The position numbers and the translations under genes were made by a program. 6,271 nt of DNA, taken from the NCBI GenBank assembly GCA_900770325.1, contig CAAGKE010000062.1, forward strand, positions 1 to 6,271. The letters are read 5' to 3'. The DNA comes from Lachnospiraceae bacterium (lineage in GTDB: Bacteria > Bacillota > Clostridia > Lachnospirales > Lachnospiraceae). Shown here piece after piece: positions 1-5,942 of this stretch. Numbering within the stretch: position 1 is the stretch's first letter; the number at the start of each line of letters is the position of its first letter. A model generated the notes under the pieces. The model saw only the letters and a list, made by a program, of their open reading frames with translations, ran no database searches and was not told the DNA's origin.

Positions 1-1
1 C

Positions 2-73
2 GTTACTGTTCACGCGGCATTATTGAAACAGACGTTTCGAAACGTCGTCCTGGGGATGCACCTGAACAGTAAC
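2..73. repeat. Short palindromic intergenic element, full copy (repeat A)
   Basis: The element is bounded by a perfect 11-bp inverted repeat, GTTACTGTTCA at 2-12 and TGAACAGTAAC at 63-73. Inside it is a perfect 16-bp palindrome, GACGTTTCGAAACGTC, at 31-46. Bases 3-41 recur at 6035-6073 with one mismatch (G25 against A6057), and the first 13 bases (2-14) recur at 2996-3008. Small size, terminal inverted repeats and several copies in one window suggest a MITE-like or REP-like dispersed repeat. No coding capacity is seen. The true left boundary is uncertain because the element sits at the window edge. Confidence 0.7.
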
Positions 74-112
74 TACTGCTCATTTGCAAAAAATAAATTA
101 TCAACAAAACAG

Positions 113-142
113 TTGACAAACCACCTGCTTTTATGGTATAAA
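113..142 (+). promoter_or_regulatory. Promoter of tRNA-Trp
   Basis: A consensus -35 TTGACA lies at 113-118 and a -10 TATAAA at 137-142, with an 18-base spacer. TGG directly before the -10 supplies an extended -10 motif. An A-rich tract at about 88-111 could act as an UP element. Transcription would begin near 149-150, about 14 bases before the mature tRNA 5' end. This fits a strong stable-RNA promoter. Confidence 0.8.
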
Positions 143-163
143 TTTCTGGTGAGTTAATCACAC

Positions 164-234
164 AGGGGATTGGTCAAATGGTATGATAGGGGTCTCCAAA
201 ACCTTTGGTGGGAGTTCGATTCTCTCATCCCCTG
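164..234 (+). tRNA. tRNA-Trp (anticodon CCA)
   Basis: A full cloverleaf can be drawn. The acceptor stem is AGGGGAT (164-170) with ATCCCCT (227-233), and G234 is the discriminator, as expected for bacterial tRNA-Trp. The D stem is GTCA (173-176) with TGAT (184-187), with A14, GG18-19 and A21 in the loop. The anticodon stem is GGGGT (189-193) with ACCTT (201-205), and the loop CTCCAAA (194-200) carries CCA at 196-198. The variable loop has four bases. The T stem is GGGAG (210-214) with CTCTC (222-226), with loop TTCGATT. The 3' CCA is not encoded, since the bases after G234 are CTTTCA, so it must be added by a nucleotidyltransferase. The top of the anticodon stem has two G-U pairs (189-205, 190-204). 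It decodes UGG and stands alone as a single-tRNA transcription unit. Confidence 0.95.
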
Positions 235-241
235 CTTTCAC

Positions 242-284
242 AAAAACATCCGAACTCAGAAATGGGTTCGGATGTTTTTCGTTT
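242..284 (+). terminator. Intrinsic terminator of tRNA-Trp, probably bidirectional
   Basis: A 16-bp stem pairs 242-257 with 264-279 (core ACATCCGAACTC against GGGTTCGGATGT, one G-T pair) around a six-base loop. On the + strand it ends in TTTTT followed by CGTTT, only a few bases after the tRNA. The flanking A and T runs are symmetrical, so it could also stop - strand transcripts that read past the aroK-side terminator. Confidence 0.9.
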
Positions 285-305
285 AGCTCTGCTTTTTCTG
301 TACAC

Positions 306-339
306 GGAAAGAAACCCCTCAGAGCGGCAGCTCTGAGGG
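306..339 (-). terminator. Intrinsic terminator of the aroK-side transcription unit
   Basis: A perfect 10-bp GC-rich stem pairs CCCTCAGAGC (316-325) with GCTCTGAGGG (330-339) around a four-base loop. Read on the - strand it is followed by GTTTCTTTCC, a moderate T-rich tail, about 55 bases after the kinase stop codon. A weaker 7-bp hairpin (AATCAAA 353-359 with TTTGATT 366-372) lies between the stop codon and the terminator. It converges with the tRNA-Trp terminator. Confidence 0.8.
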
Positions 340-393
340 AGTTGTTTTCGTCAATCAAACACTTCTTTGATTCAGGTGTCTTTATATTCAGCA

Positions 394-906
394 TTACTGT
401 GAACAGCATGAACCATAACGCTTCTCAATCTGTTCTCTGGTCTGCTCAATGTCCAGTCCCTCTTCATCAATCACCAGGTCTGCGTATTTTTCATAAAGAG
501 GAGTTCTTTCCTGGTACAGATCCAGCAGTGTCTGTCCCTCCCGCAGCACTACTCCCCGATCCTTCAGATTGCGCAGACGCCTCTGCAGTGCCTCATAGGA
601 AAGCTTCAGATACACCACTGTGCCAATGGATCTCAGATGTTCCATGGCCTCTTTTCCATACACCACACTGCCCCCTGTAGCAATCACGGAACGCTCCGCA
701 TCAATGGAAGCATTTACCCGGTTCTCAATGGCAAGAAACCCTTCGATTCCTTCCTGAGTGATAATCTGGTGGAGCAGCCGTTTTTCCTGCTGCTGGATCA
801 AAAGATCCGCGTCCACAAACTGATAGCCAAGCTGCTTGGCCAAAATGACGCCGATGGTACTTTTGCCCACCCCCGGCATTCCGATCAGAACGATATTTTT
901 TTCCAT
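394..906 (-). CDS. aroK: Shikimate kinase-family protein (AroK-like), substrate uncertain
   Basis: This 170-residue P-loop kinase has the usual length for shikimate kinase, which phosphorylates shikimate at O3 with ATP in the cytoplasmic chorismate pathway. The Walker A motif GMPGVGKST lies at residues 9-17, the Mg/substrate aspartates at D32 and D34 (FVDAD), a lid arginine at R117 and the RTPLY motif at 134-138. The start is the ATG at 904-906, because AGGAG at 914-918 sits seven bases upstream; a TTG at 934-936 would add ten residues but fits less well. Two family residues differ: the F-R-x-x-E motif reads FLAIE (L58 where the substrate arginine should be), and the GGG motif reads GGS (78-80). 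The nucleotide site looks intact, so it is probably an active kinase, but calling it a true shikimate kinase goes beyond the evidence. It follows radA after a 119-base gap that holds a large inverted repeat. The C-terminal tail GSCCSQ lies beyond the helix that normally ends the fold. Confidence 0.85.
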   Translation of the reverse strand: MEKNIVLIGMPGVGKSTIGVILAKQLGYQFVDADLLIQQQEKRLLHQIITQEGIEGFLAIENRVNASIDAERSVIATGGSVVYGKEAMEHLRSIGTVVYLKLSYEALQRRLRNLKDRGVVLREGQTLLDLYQERTPLYEKYADLVIDEEGLDIEQTREQIEKRYGSCCSQ

Positions 907-944
907 ATTCTTTCTCCTGTATTCTTTCTCCCGCAAAAGTACAG

Positions 945-1025
945 CGTCCTCCAGATAACCTCAGCAGCTTCCCTGCCCGTTTTTTGCCGGGCTGATCTGC
1001 ATTTTCCTCAGTTATCTGGAGGACG
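945..1025. repeat. Large inverted repeat filling the radA-aroK gap
   Basis: Arms of 15 bp match perfectly: CGTCCTCCAGATAAC at 945-959 and GTTATCTGGAGGACG at 1011-1025. The 51 bases between them contain a smaller stem, GCCCG (975-979) with CGGGC (988-992). The outer arm directly abuts the radA stop codon (1026-1028). In the - strand RNA the 3' arm carries GGAGG, which pairs with CCTCC in the 5' arm. There is no T run after the stem in either direction, so it does not look like a standard terminator. It could be an RNA processing or stabilising hairpin, a translational control structure, or a small palindromic mobile element. Confidence 0.75.
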
Positions 1026-2390
1026 TTACATTTGATACAATACATCCTTTACCGTACGGACTGTCTTTAATTCGATTCCTTCCACAGTCCCCACGGATTT
1101 CCGGCAGGCTTCCGGCATGATCACTGTCTCAAAGCCCAGCTTTCTGGCTTCCATTACCCTCTGCTTGGCCATACTGACGGCACGTACCTCGCCGCTCAGC
1201 CCCACTTCACCAAATACGATCGTTTTCTCATCGATGACCCGGTCCTTGAAGCTGGAGATCAGCGCCATCACAATACCCAGATCCACCGCCGGCTCCCGCA
1301 TCCGGATGCCTCCTGCAATGTTCACATAGACATCGGAGCTGGACAGCCGCAGCCCCAGCCGCTTCTCCAGCACTGCCAGCAGCAGATTGACCCGGTTCAG
1401 ATCAGCGCCGTCCGCCGTCCTTCTGGGAAATGCCAGACTGCTTGGACATACCAGAGCCTGAATCTCCACCAGGATCGGCCTGGTTCCCTCCATGGAACAG
1501 GCCACCACAGACCCGGAAGCATTCTCCGGCTTTCCGTCCAGCATATATTCTGATGGATTTTCCACTTCCTTCAATCCGCTCTCCCGCATCTCAAAGACAC
1601 CGATCTCATTGGTGGAACCAAAGCGGTTTTTTACACCCCGGAGAATACGGTAAGACGCATGACGGTCCCCTTCAAAATAAAGCACGGTATCCACCATATG
1701 CTCCAGCACTCTGGGACCGGCCACCACTCCCTCCTTGGTCACATGGCCCACGATAAAAATGGTGACTCCCATCCCTTTGGCGATCTGCATCAGTACCCCT
1801 GTGGATTCCCGCACCTGTGAAACGCTTCCGGGAGCGGAAGTGACATTCTCGTTGTACATGGTCTGAATGGAATCGATGATCACCACAGACGGCTGTACCC
1901 GCTGGATCACCTCCCGGATATTCTCCAGATTTGTCTCACACAGAATCAGCAGGGAATCCGAAAAATCCCCCATCCGGTTGGCCCGCAGCTTGATCTGCTG
2001 CAGGGATTCCTCACCGGAAACGTAAAGCACCTTTTCCTGCCCGGAGGTCAGATTCTGGCATACCTGAAGCAGCAGCGTGGATTTTCCGATACCCGGATCT
2101 CCGCCTACCAGCACCAGAGAGCCTGCCACAATACCGCCTCCCAGCACCCGGTCCAGCTCCTTCATACCGGTGCTGGTACGGGCACTTTCATCGATTCTGA
2201 TCTGAGAAAGCTGCTGAGGCTTTACCGTATTTTCACTTCGGGATACCGTTCTGGCACTTTTGGAAGACACCTGCACCGGCTCCTCCGCAAACGTGTTCCA
2301 TTCCTTACATGCCGGACACTGCCCCATCCATTTTGAAGATTCATAGCCGCAGTTCTGGCAGAAAAATACGCTTGTCTTTCCTTTTGCCAT
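1026..2390 (-). CDS. radA: DNA repair protein RadA (Sms), RecA-like branch-migration ATPase
   Basis: At 454 residues this is a full-length RadA. It acts in homologous recombination and repair, driving branch migration and DnaB-like unwinding at recombination intermediates in the cytoplasm. Visible in order: an N-terminal C4 zinc finger (C11, C14, C25, C28); a RecA-type ATPase core with Walker A GGDPGIGKST at 96-105 and Walker B VVIID ending at D173; the RadA signature KNRFG at 254-258; and a C-terminal Lon-protease-like domain from about 280 to the end, the non-proteolytic scaffold typical of the family. The start is the ATG at 2388-2390. A weak AGG lies eight bases upstream, and an AAAAGGA directly abuts the ATG, so translation may rely partly on coupling to the gene 23 bases upstream. 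radA next to clpC is a common Firmicutes arrangement. A disA gene, which often follows radA, is not present here. Confidence 0.97.
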   Translation of the reverse strand: MAKGKTSVFFCQNCGYESSKWMGQCPACKEWNTFAEEPVQVSSKSARTVSRSENTVKPQQLSQIRIDESARTSTGMKELDRVLGGGIVAGSLVLVGGDPGIGKSTLLLQVCQNLTSGQEKVLYVSGEESLQQIKLRANRMGDFSDSLLILCETNLENIREVIQRVQPSVVIIDSIQTMYNENVTSAPGSVSQVRESTGVLMQIAKGMGVTIFIVGHVTKEGVVAGPRVLEHMVDTVLYFEGDRHASYRILRGVKNRFGSTNEIGVFEMRESGLKEVENPSEYMLDGKPENASGSVVACSMEGTRPILVEIQALVCPSSLAFPRRTADGADLNRVNLLLAVLEKRLGLRLSSSDVYVNIAGGIRMREPAVDLGIVMALISSFKDRVIDEKTIVFGEVGLSGEVRAVSMAKQRVMEARKLGFETVIMPEACRKSVGTVEGIELKTVRTVKDVLYQM

Positions 2391-2413
2391 TCCTTTTACC
2401 TGTGTCGTACGTT

Positions 2414-2824
2414 TTATTTTGTAACCTTAACCTCTACCTGATCGGCATCGCCCATCTCTACACTCAGCACCAGCTTGCCGCCCATATTGGTTTTCATGAT
2501 GCCCATATCTGCTCCGTCGATCATTACCTTATATTCCGCATCCTCTTCCAGACCCAGGATCACCTGAGCATCTTCCGGTCCTTCCACCGTAAAGGATACA
2601 CTGCTGCCATCGGCCGCAAAGCCATTTACCGCAGTACCCGGAACAGATTCGTATACCAGCATTCCATTCCGCTCCAGCTTTGTGATCTCCTTAAAGGTCT
2701 TCACCTTGTACATATCCCCGTTATACTCATAATCGGAAAGCTTCGCCTTCTGATCCAGCTCATAATTTCCAAAACTGATCGTTCCATTATCTTCTGTGCG
2801 CAACAGTTCTTTTACTACTGACAT
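2414..2824 (-). CDS. Conserved small acidic protein of unknown function between clpC and radA
   Basis: This is a 136-residue protein with no signal peptide, no membrane segment, and no cysteine or tryptophan. It starts MSVVKELL; the ATG at 2822-2824 is preferred because AGGAGG at 2833-2838 lies eight bases upstream, whereas the ATG at 2828-2830 would leave only two. It has alternating short hydrophobic strands with Gly/Asp turns, an ITKLERNGMLVYES segment near residues 47-60, and a C-terminal half that looks like a beta-sandwich (VEGPEDAQVILGLEEDAEYK, then VMIDGADMG and KLVLSVEM). From memory, similar small proteins beside clpC in Lachnospiraceae are sometimes labelled endosialidase; nothing in this short cytosolic sequence supports a sialidase, since there are no Asp-box repeats. 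It is the first gene of the unit that continues into radA and aroK, and its leader carries a structured repeat. Being between a protein unfoldase and a repair ATPase hints at stress physiology, but no function can be assigned. Confidence 0.88.
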   Translation of the reverse strand: MSVVKELLRTEDNGTISFGNYELDQKAKLSDYEYNGDMYKVKTFKEITKLERNGMLVYESVPGTAVNGFAADGSSVSFTVEGPEDAQVILGLEEDAEYKVMIDGADMGIMKTNMGGKLVLSVEMGDADQVEVKVTK

Positions 2825-2887
2825 TTTCATGCCCTCCTGATTTTATCTTTTTGGTTTGTTCTCACTCACGCTCACTGTCGTGTACTT

Positions 2888-3053
2888 CATCTTGAAAGAA
2901 GATGAGACTCCCACCTCTATAGGTGGCGAGTTGCAACAATTTCGTCTTGGTGGGAGTCCAATCTCCTTCCAAGATAGAGTCTCCGGCGGATCGCAGTTAC
3001 TGTTCACGTCTCTCAGTAACACGCTTCGCAGTGGCAGTAAACTGCATGATCCG
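2888..3053 (-). other. Structured repeat in the 5' leader of the unknown-radA-aroK unit
   Basis: No gene occupies 2825-3100; this stretch holds a dense series of stems. They are CATCTT/AAGATG (2888-2893 with 2899-2904); CCACCT/AGGTGG (2911-2916 with 2921-2926); GACTCCCACC/GGTGGGAGTC (2906-2915 with 2949-2958); TCTTGG/CCAAGA closing GGAG/CTCC (2945-2950 with 2969-2974, inner 2953-2956 with 2963-2966); and CGGATC/GATCCG (2987-2992 with 3048-3053). The last encloses three hairpins, GTTACTG/CAGTAAC (2996-3002 with 3014-3020), a CAC-GC/GC-GTG stem (3020-3033) and GCAG/CTGC (3034-3045). Several stems use the same bases and cannot coexist. It lies downstream of the promoter at 3067-3097, so it should be transcribed on the - strand. 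It may be a mobile repeat that happens to sit in a leader, or a regulatory RNA. Confidence 0.6.
2949..2996 (+). repeat. Dispersed repeat B, central copy
   Basis: The 48 bases from GGTGGGAGTCC to GGATCGCAG match the reverse complement of 6224-6271 at 46 positions. Beyond 2996 the similarity stops abruptly: this copy continues into GTTACTGTTCACG, the end of repeat A, while the right-edge copy continues into a different hairpin module. That points to a modular or chimeric repeat family. Confidence 0.8.
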
Positions 3054-3066
3054 TTTCTACGCATAC

Positions 3067-3097
3067 ATTATACCACATCAAGCCGCCCTTGTGCCAG
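3067..3097 (-). promoter_or_regulatory. Internal promoter downstream of clpC
   Basis: On the - strand a perfect -10 TATAAT lies at 3072-3067, preceded by TGG (extended -10). A weak -35, CTGGCA, lies at 3097-3092 with a 19-base spacer; the extended -10 can compensate. Transcription would start near 3060 and give the unknown gene, radA and aroK an independent message with a leader of about 235 bases. No convincing terminator separates clpC from this point, so readthrough from clpC is also possible. Confidence 0.6.
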
Positions 3098-3100
3098 CTT

Positions 3101-5554
3101 TCAGGGGTTTACTTTAAAAGTAATTTTATCCCGGATAAGGGTCACCGTCACGGTATCTCCTGCCTTTACTTTACCGGACAGGATCTCTTCTGACAGAGCA
3201 TCCTCCACCTGGTTTTGAATCGCCCGCTTTAAGGGTCTTGCACCGTATTTTTCATCGTAGCCCTTGTCTGCGATACGGTCCCGCACACTGGTGCGCACGT
3301 TCAGGGCAATATCCATCTGCTCCTTGCAGCGGTTCTGCAGCTCCCGAAACAGCAGGGTCACGATCTTGCGGATCTCCTCTTTGTTCAGGGAATGGAACAC
3401 GATGATATCATCAATACGGTTCAGGAATTCCGGCTTAAACAGCCGCCGGATCTCCTCCATCACATTTCCCTTCATGGCTTCATAATTCTTCTTTTCATCA
3501 TCCGCTGCTCCGAAGCCCAGACGCTTGGGAGTCAGAATAGACTGGGCTCCGGCGTTGGAGGTCATGATCAGTATGGTATTTTTAAAATCCACCTTCCGTC
3601 CCTGGGCATCCGTAATATGCCCCTCGTCCAGCACCTGCAGCAGAATATTGAACACATCCGGATGAGCCTTTTCGATCTCGTCGAACAGAATGACAGAATA
3701 GGGATGACGCCGTACCTTCTCGGAAAGCTGCCCGCCCTCTTCATAGCCCACATAACCGGGGGGCGATCCCACCAGCTTGGAAACACTGTGTTTTTCCATA
3801 TACTCCGACATATCCACCCGGATCATGGCCTGCTCACTGCCAAATACTGTCTCTGCCAGCGCCTTGGCCAGCTCCGTCTTACCTACACCCGTGGGCCCTA
3901 AAAACAGGAAGGAACCCACTGGCCGTCTGGGATCCTTCAGTCCGGCCCGTCCCCGTTTGATGGCCTTTGACACCGCTGTCACAGCTTCCTCCTGGCCAAT
4001 GACTCTCTGATGCAAAGCTTTTTCCAGATTCAGCAGACGCTTTCCTTCTTTCTCCGATACCTTCTCCACAGGAATTTTTGTCCAGGCGGATACGGTACGT
4101 GCAATATCCTCCTCCGTCACTTCCATGGCACGGGACTTAATCTGTTCCTCCGCCCGCTTTTTCTGGGCGCGGTATTTCTTTTGCTGCTCTTCCAGCCGGT
4201 TATGAAGCGTTCCGGCGTCCTCAAAGCGTCCTTCCTTCACCGCCGTCTCCAGTTCCGCCGACAGCTCTTTGCAGGAAGCTTCCAGCTCATGCACCTTCTC
4301 CGGAAGCTGATACAGGCCCAGCTGCCTTCTGGCAGAGGCCTCATCCACCAGATCGATGGCCTTGTCCGGAAGAAAACGGTCATTGAGGTAACGTTTTGAC
4401 AGCTTCACTGCCGCCTGCAGTGCTTCATCAGAGATCGTCACACCATGATGTTTCTCATAGGTACCCCTAAGGCCTTTCAAAATCTCCAGAGTCTCCTCCT
4501 CTGTAGGCTCCTCTACCATAACCGGCTGGAATCTTCGCTCCAGCGCAGGATCCTTCTCGATATGCTTCCGGTACTCTTCCACCGTGGTGGCTCCCACCAC
4601 CTGAATCTCTCCACGGGAAAGAAAGGGCTTCATGATATTGGAGGCATCCAGCGCTCCTTCTGCACCTCCCGCTCCGATGATGGTATGGATCTCATCAATA
4701 AACAGAAGCACTTCACGACACTCCATCACTTCGGACAGTACCCGCTTCATCCGTTCCTCAAATTCACCCCGGTATTTGGAACCGGCCACCATGCTGGCCA
4801 TATCCAGAGAGACCACCCGTTTATTCTGCAGAGGCTTCGGCACATCACCGGATATGATCCTCTGAGCCAGCCCTTCTACAATGGCAGTCTTGCCCACACC
4901 AGGCTCTCCGATAAGACAGGGATTATTCTTTGTCCTTCTGCTGAGGATCTGTATAATACGCCCTATCTCATGCTCCCGTCCTACAATGGGATCGATCCGC
5001 CCCTCTCTGGCCTGCTCCGTCAGATCCCGGCTGTACTGATCCAATACAGGTGTCGTTCCCGAAGCAGCCTCTCCGGCAGAACGGACATTGTGCATCAGAT
5101 CCTGATACCGGTCGTCATCCACTCCCATAATATCCAGGATCTTACCGTATACCGTCTGCAGGTTCACACCCATCGTATGCAGCAGCCTGGCTGCCACACA
5201 TTCCACATCCTTAATGATCGCCAGCAGGATATGCTCCGTACCGGCTTTTTCTGAACCAAACATCTGGGCTTCCTCGATAGAATTGCGCAGGATCCCTTCC
5301 GCCCTGGGCGTATATCCCTCCCGGTCTGCCGTGATCACTCCGCCATCCTCAGAAACCAGCTGGCGCATCAGCTCCGTCAGCTTCTCTTCCTCCACCCGGA
5401 ATTCCTTCAGGATCACGCCTGCAGTCCCCCGGGGTTCCTTTAAAAGGCCCAGCAAAAGATGTTCTGAACCGATATAGCTGTGATGGCAGGCCTTTGCCGT
5501 CTGTCTTGCCAGCCGCAGAGCCTCCCTTGCGCTATCCGTAAACTGTTCCAGCAT
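3101..5554 (-). CDS. clpC: ATP-dependent Clp protease ATP-binding subunit ClpC
   Basis: This 817-residue Hsp100 unfoldase is slightly longer than B. subtilis ClpC. Its hexamer unfolds substrates and threads them into ClpP in the cytoplasm, for protein quality control and regulated proteolysis. Visible in order: a double Clp_N repeat (about 1-140); AAA+ domain D1 with Walker A GEPGVGKT at 216-223 and Walker B LLFIDE at 283-288; a coiled-coil M domain with a UVR-like segment (about 412-475, around EGRFEDAGTLHNRLEEQ) that marks ClpC rather than ClpA and docks adaptors; domain D2 with Walker A GPTGVGKT at 553-560 and Walker B VILFDE at 621-626; and the ClpP-docking loop LGFG at 679-682. The start is the ATG at 5552-5554 with AGGAGG at 5562-5567, seven bases upstream. 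That site lies inside the last codons of the GntR gene, so translation is probably coupled. No mcsA or mcsB, the usual arginine-kinase partners, lies in this window. Confidence 0.98.
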   Translation of the reverse strand: MLEQFTDSAREALRLARQTAKACHHSYIGSEHLLLGLLKEPRGTAGVILKEFRVEEEKLTELMRQLVSEDGGVITADREGYTPRAEGILRNSIEEAQMFGSEKAGTEHILLAIIKDVECVAARLLHTMGVNLQTVYGKILDIMGVDDDRYQDLMHNVRSAGEAASGTTPVLDQYSRDLTEQAREGRIDPIVGREHEIGRIIQILSRRTKNNPCLIGEPGVGKTAIVEGLAQRIISGDVPKPLQNKRVVSLDMASMVAGSKYRGEFEERMKRVLSEVMECREVLLFIDEIHTIIGAGGAEGALDASNIMKPFLSRGEIQVVGATTVEEYRKHIEKDPALERRFQPVMVEEPTEEETLEILKGLRGTYEKHHGVTISDEALQAAVKLSKRYLNDRFLPDKAIDLVDEASARRQLGLYQLPEKVHELEASCKELSAELETAVKEGRFEDAGTLHNRLEEQQKKYRAQKKRAEEQIKSRAMEVTEEDIARTVSAWTKIPVEKVSEKEGKRLLNLEKALHQRVIGQEEAVTAVSKAIKRGRAGLKDPRRPVGSFLFLGPTGVGKTELAKALAETVFGSEQAMIRVDMSEYMEKHSVSKLVGSPPGYVGYEEGGQLSEKVRRHPYSVILFDEIEKAHPDVFNILLQVLDEGHITDAQGRKVDFKNTILIMTSNAGAQSILTPKRLGFGAADDEKKNYEAMKGNVMEEIRRLFKPEFLNRIDDIIVFHSLNKEEIRKIVTLLFRELQNRCKEQMDIALNVRTSVRDRIADKGYDEKYGARPLKRAIQNQVEDALSEEILSGKVKAGDTVTVTLIRDKITFKVNP

Positions 5555-5556
5555 CT

Positions 5557-5937
5557 TTAATCCTCCTGTGTCCCATATTCTGAAAAAATCTCATCCACCA
5601 GCTCGTGCACCTCCTGCCGGCTGATGTTCTGGCAGCTGGCCTTCGCCAGTACTACCCGCAGGCTCTGCTTCATCTCCGCCACTGCCTGCTGCTTATCCAC
5701 ATCCAGGGAAACCACAGCGCCTCTGCGCCGGTCGATGGTCACAAAACCTTCCTGACGCAATACGGAATATGCCTTGTTTACCGTATGCATATTAATGCCG
5801 ATATCCCCTGCGAGCTGCCGCACGGAAGGCAGTGCATCTCCCTCCCGGAGCACAGATGTGGCAATCCCCAGAATGATCTGGTTCCTTAACTGCATGTATA
5901 TCGCTTCATCGCTTTGAAAATCGATTTCTATCATCAT
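5557..5937 (-). CDS. GntR-family transcriptional regulator, YtrA-like, upstream of clpC
   Basis: This 126-residue protein has an N-terminal winged helix and only a short helical tail, the plan of the YtrA subfamily of GntR repressors. The signature is strong: AIYMQLRNQI at 12-21, GDALPSVRQLA at 33-43, then GINMHTVNKAY at 47-57 (recognition helix) and L-R-Q-E-G-F at 60-65, followed by the wing RRRGAVV at 70-76. The start is taken as the ATG at 5935-5937, nine bases after AGGAGG (5947-5952); the adjacent ATG at 5932-5934 is equally possible. An in-frame reading back to 5967 would run into the promoter -10 box and is rejected. Its stop codon is two bases from clpC. It takes the position usually held by ctsR, so a role in controlling clpC is inferred. 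The ligand or signal is unknown; many YtrA-type regulators control ABC transporters, which are not seen here. Confidence 0.93.
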   Translation of the reverse strand: MMIEIDFQSDEAIYMQLRNQIILGIATSVLREGDALPSVRQLAGDIGINMHTVNKAYSVLRQEGFVTIDRRRGAVVSLDVDKQQAVAEMKQSLRVVLAKASCQNISRQEVHELVDEIFSEYGTQED

Positions 5938-5942
5938 AAGTG

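Noticed and set aside
183..680. A 165-residue + strand frame starting in the tRNA
   Set aside because: It begins inside tRNA-Trp, crosses two terminators and runs antisense to the kinase gene.
906..936. A longer kinase start at the TTG at 934-936 as the main start
   Set aside because: The ATG at 904-906 has AGGAG at an ideal seven bases and gives the standard family N-terminus; the TTG is kept only as a hypothesis in the inverted-repeat finding.
2843..3064. A 73-residue - strand reading frame across the repeat region
   Set aside because: Its ATG at 3062-3064 lies upstream of or at the predicted transcription start (about 3060), it has no ribosome binding site, and it is made of repeat DNA with hairpins.
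2856..3218. A 120-residue + strand reading frame
   Set aside because: It runs through the repeat and into the 3' end of clpC in antisense, has no ribosome binding site and looks like no known protein.
4445..5254. A long (269-residue) + strand frame antisense to clpC
   Set aside because: clpC is certain from its motifs; the antisense frame is rich in His, Leu and Ser, has no domain signature, and is a codon-bias shadow.
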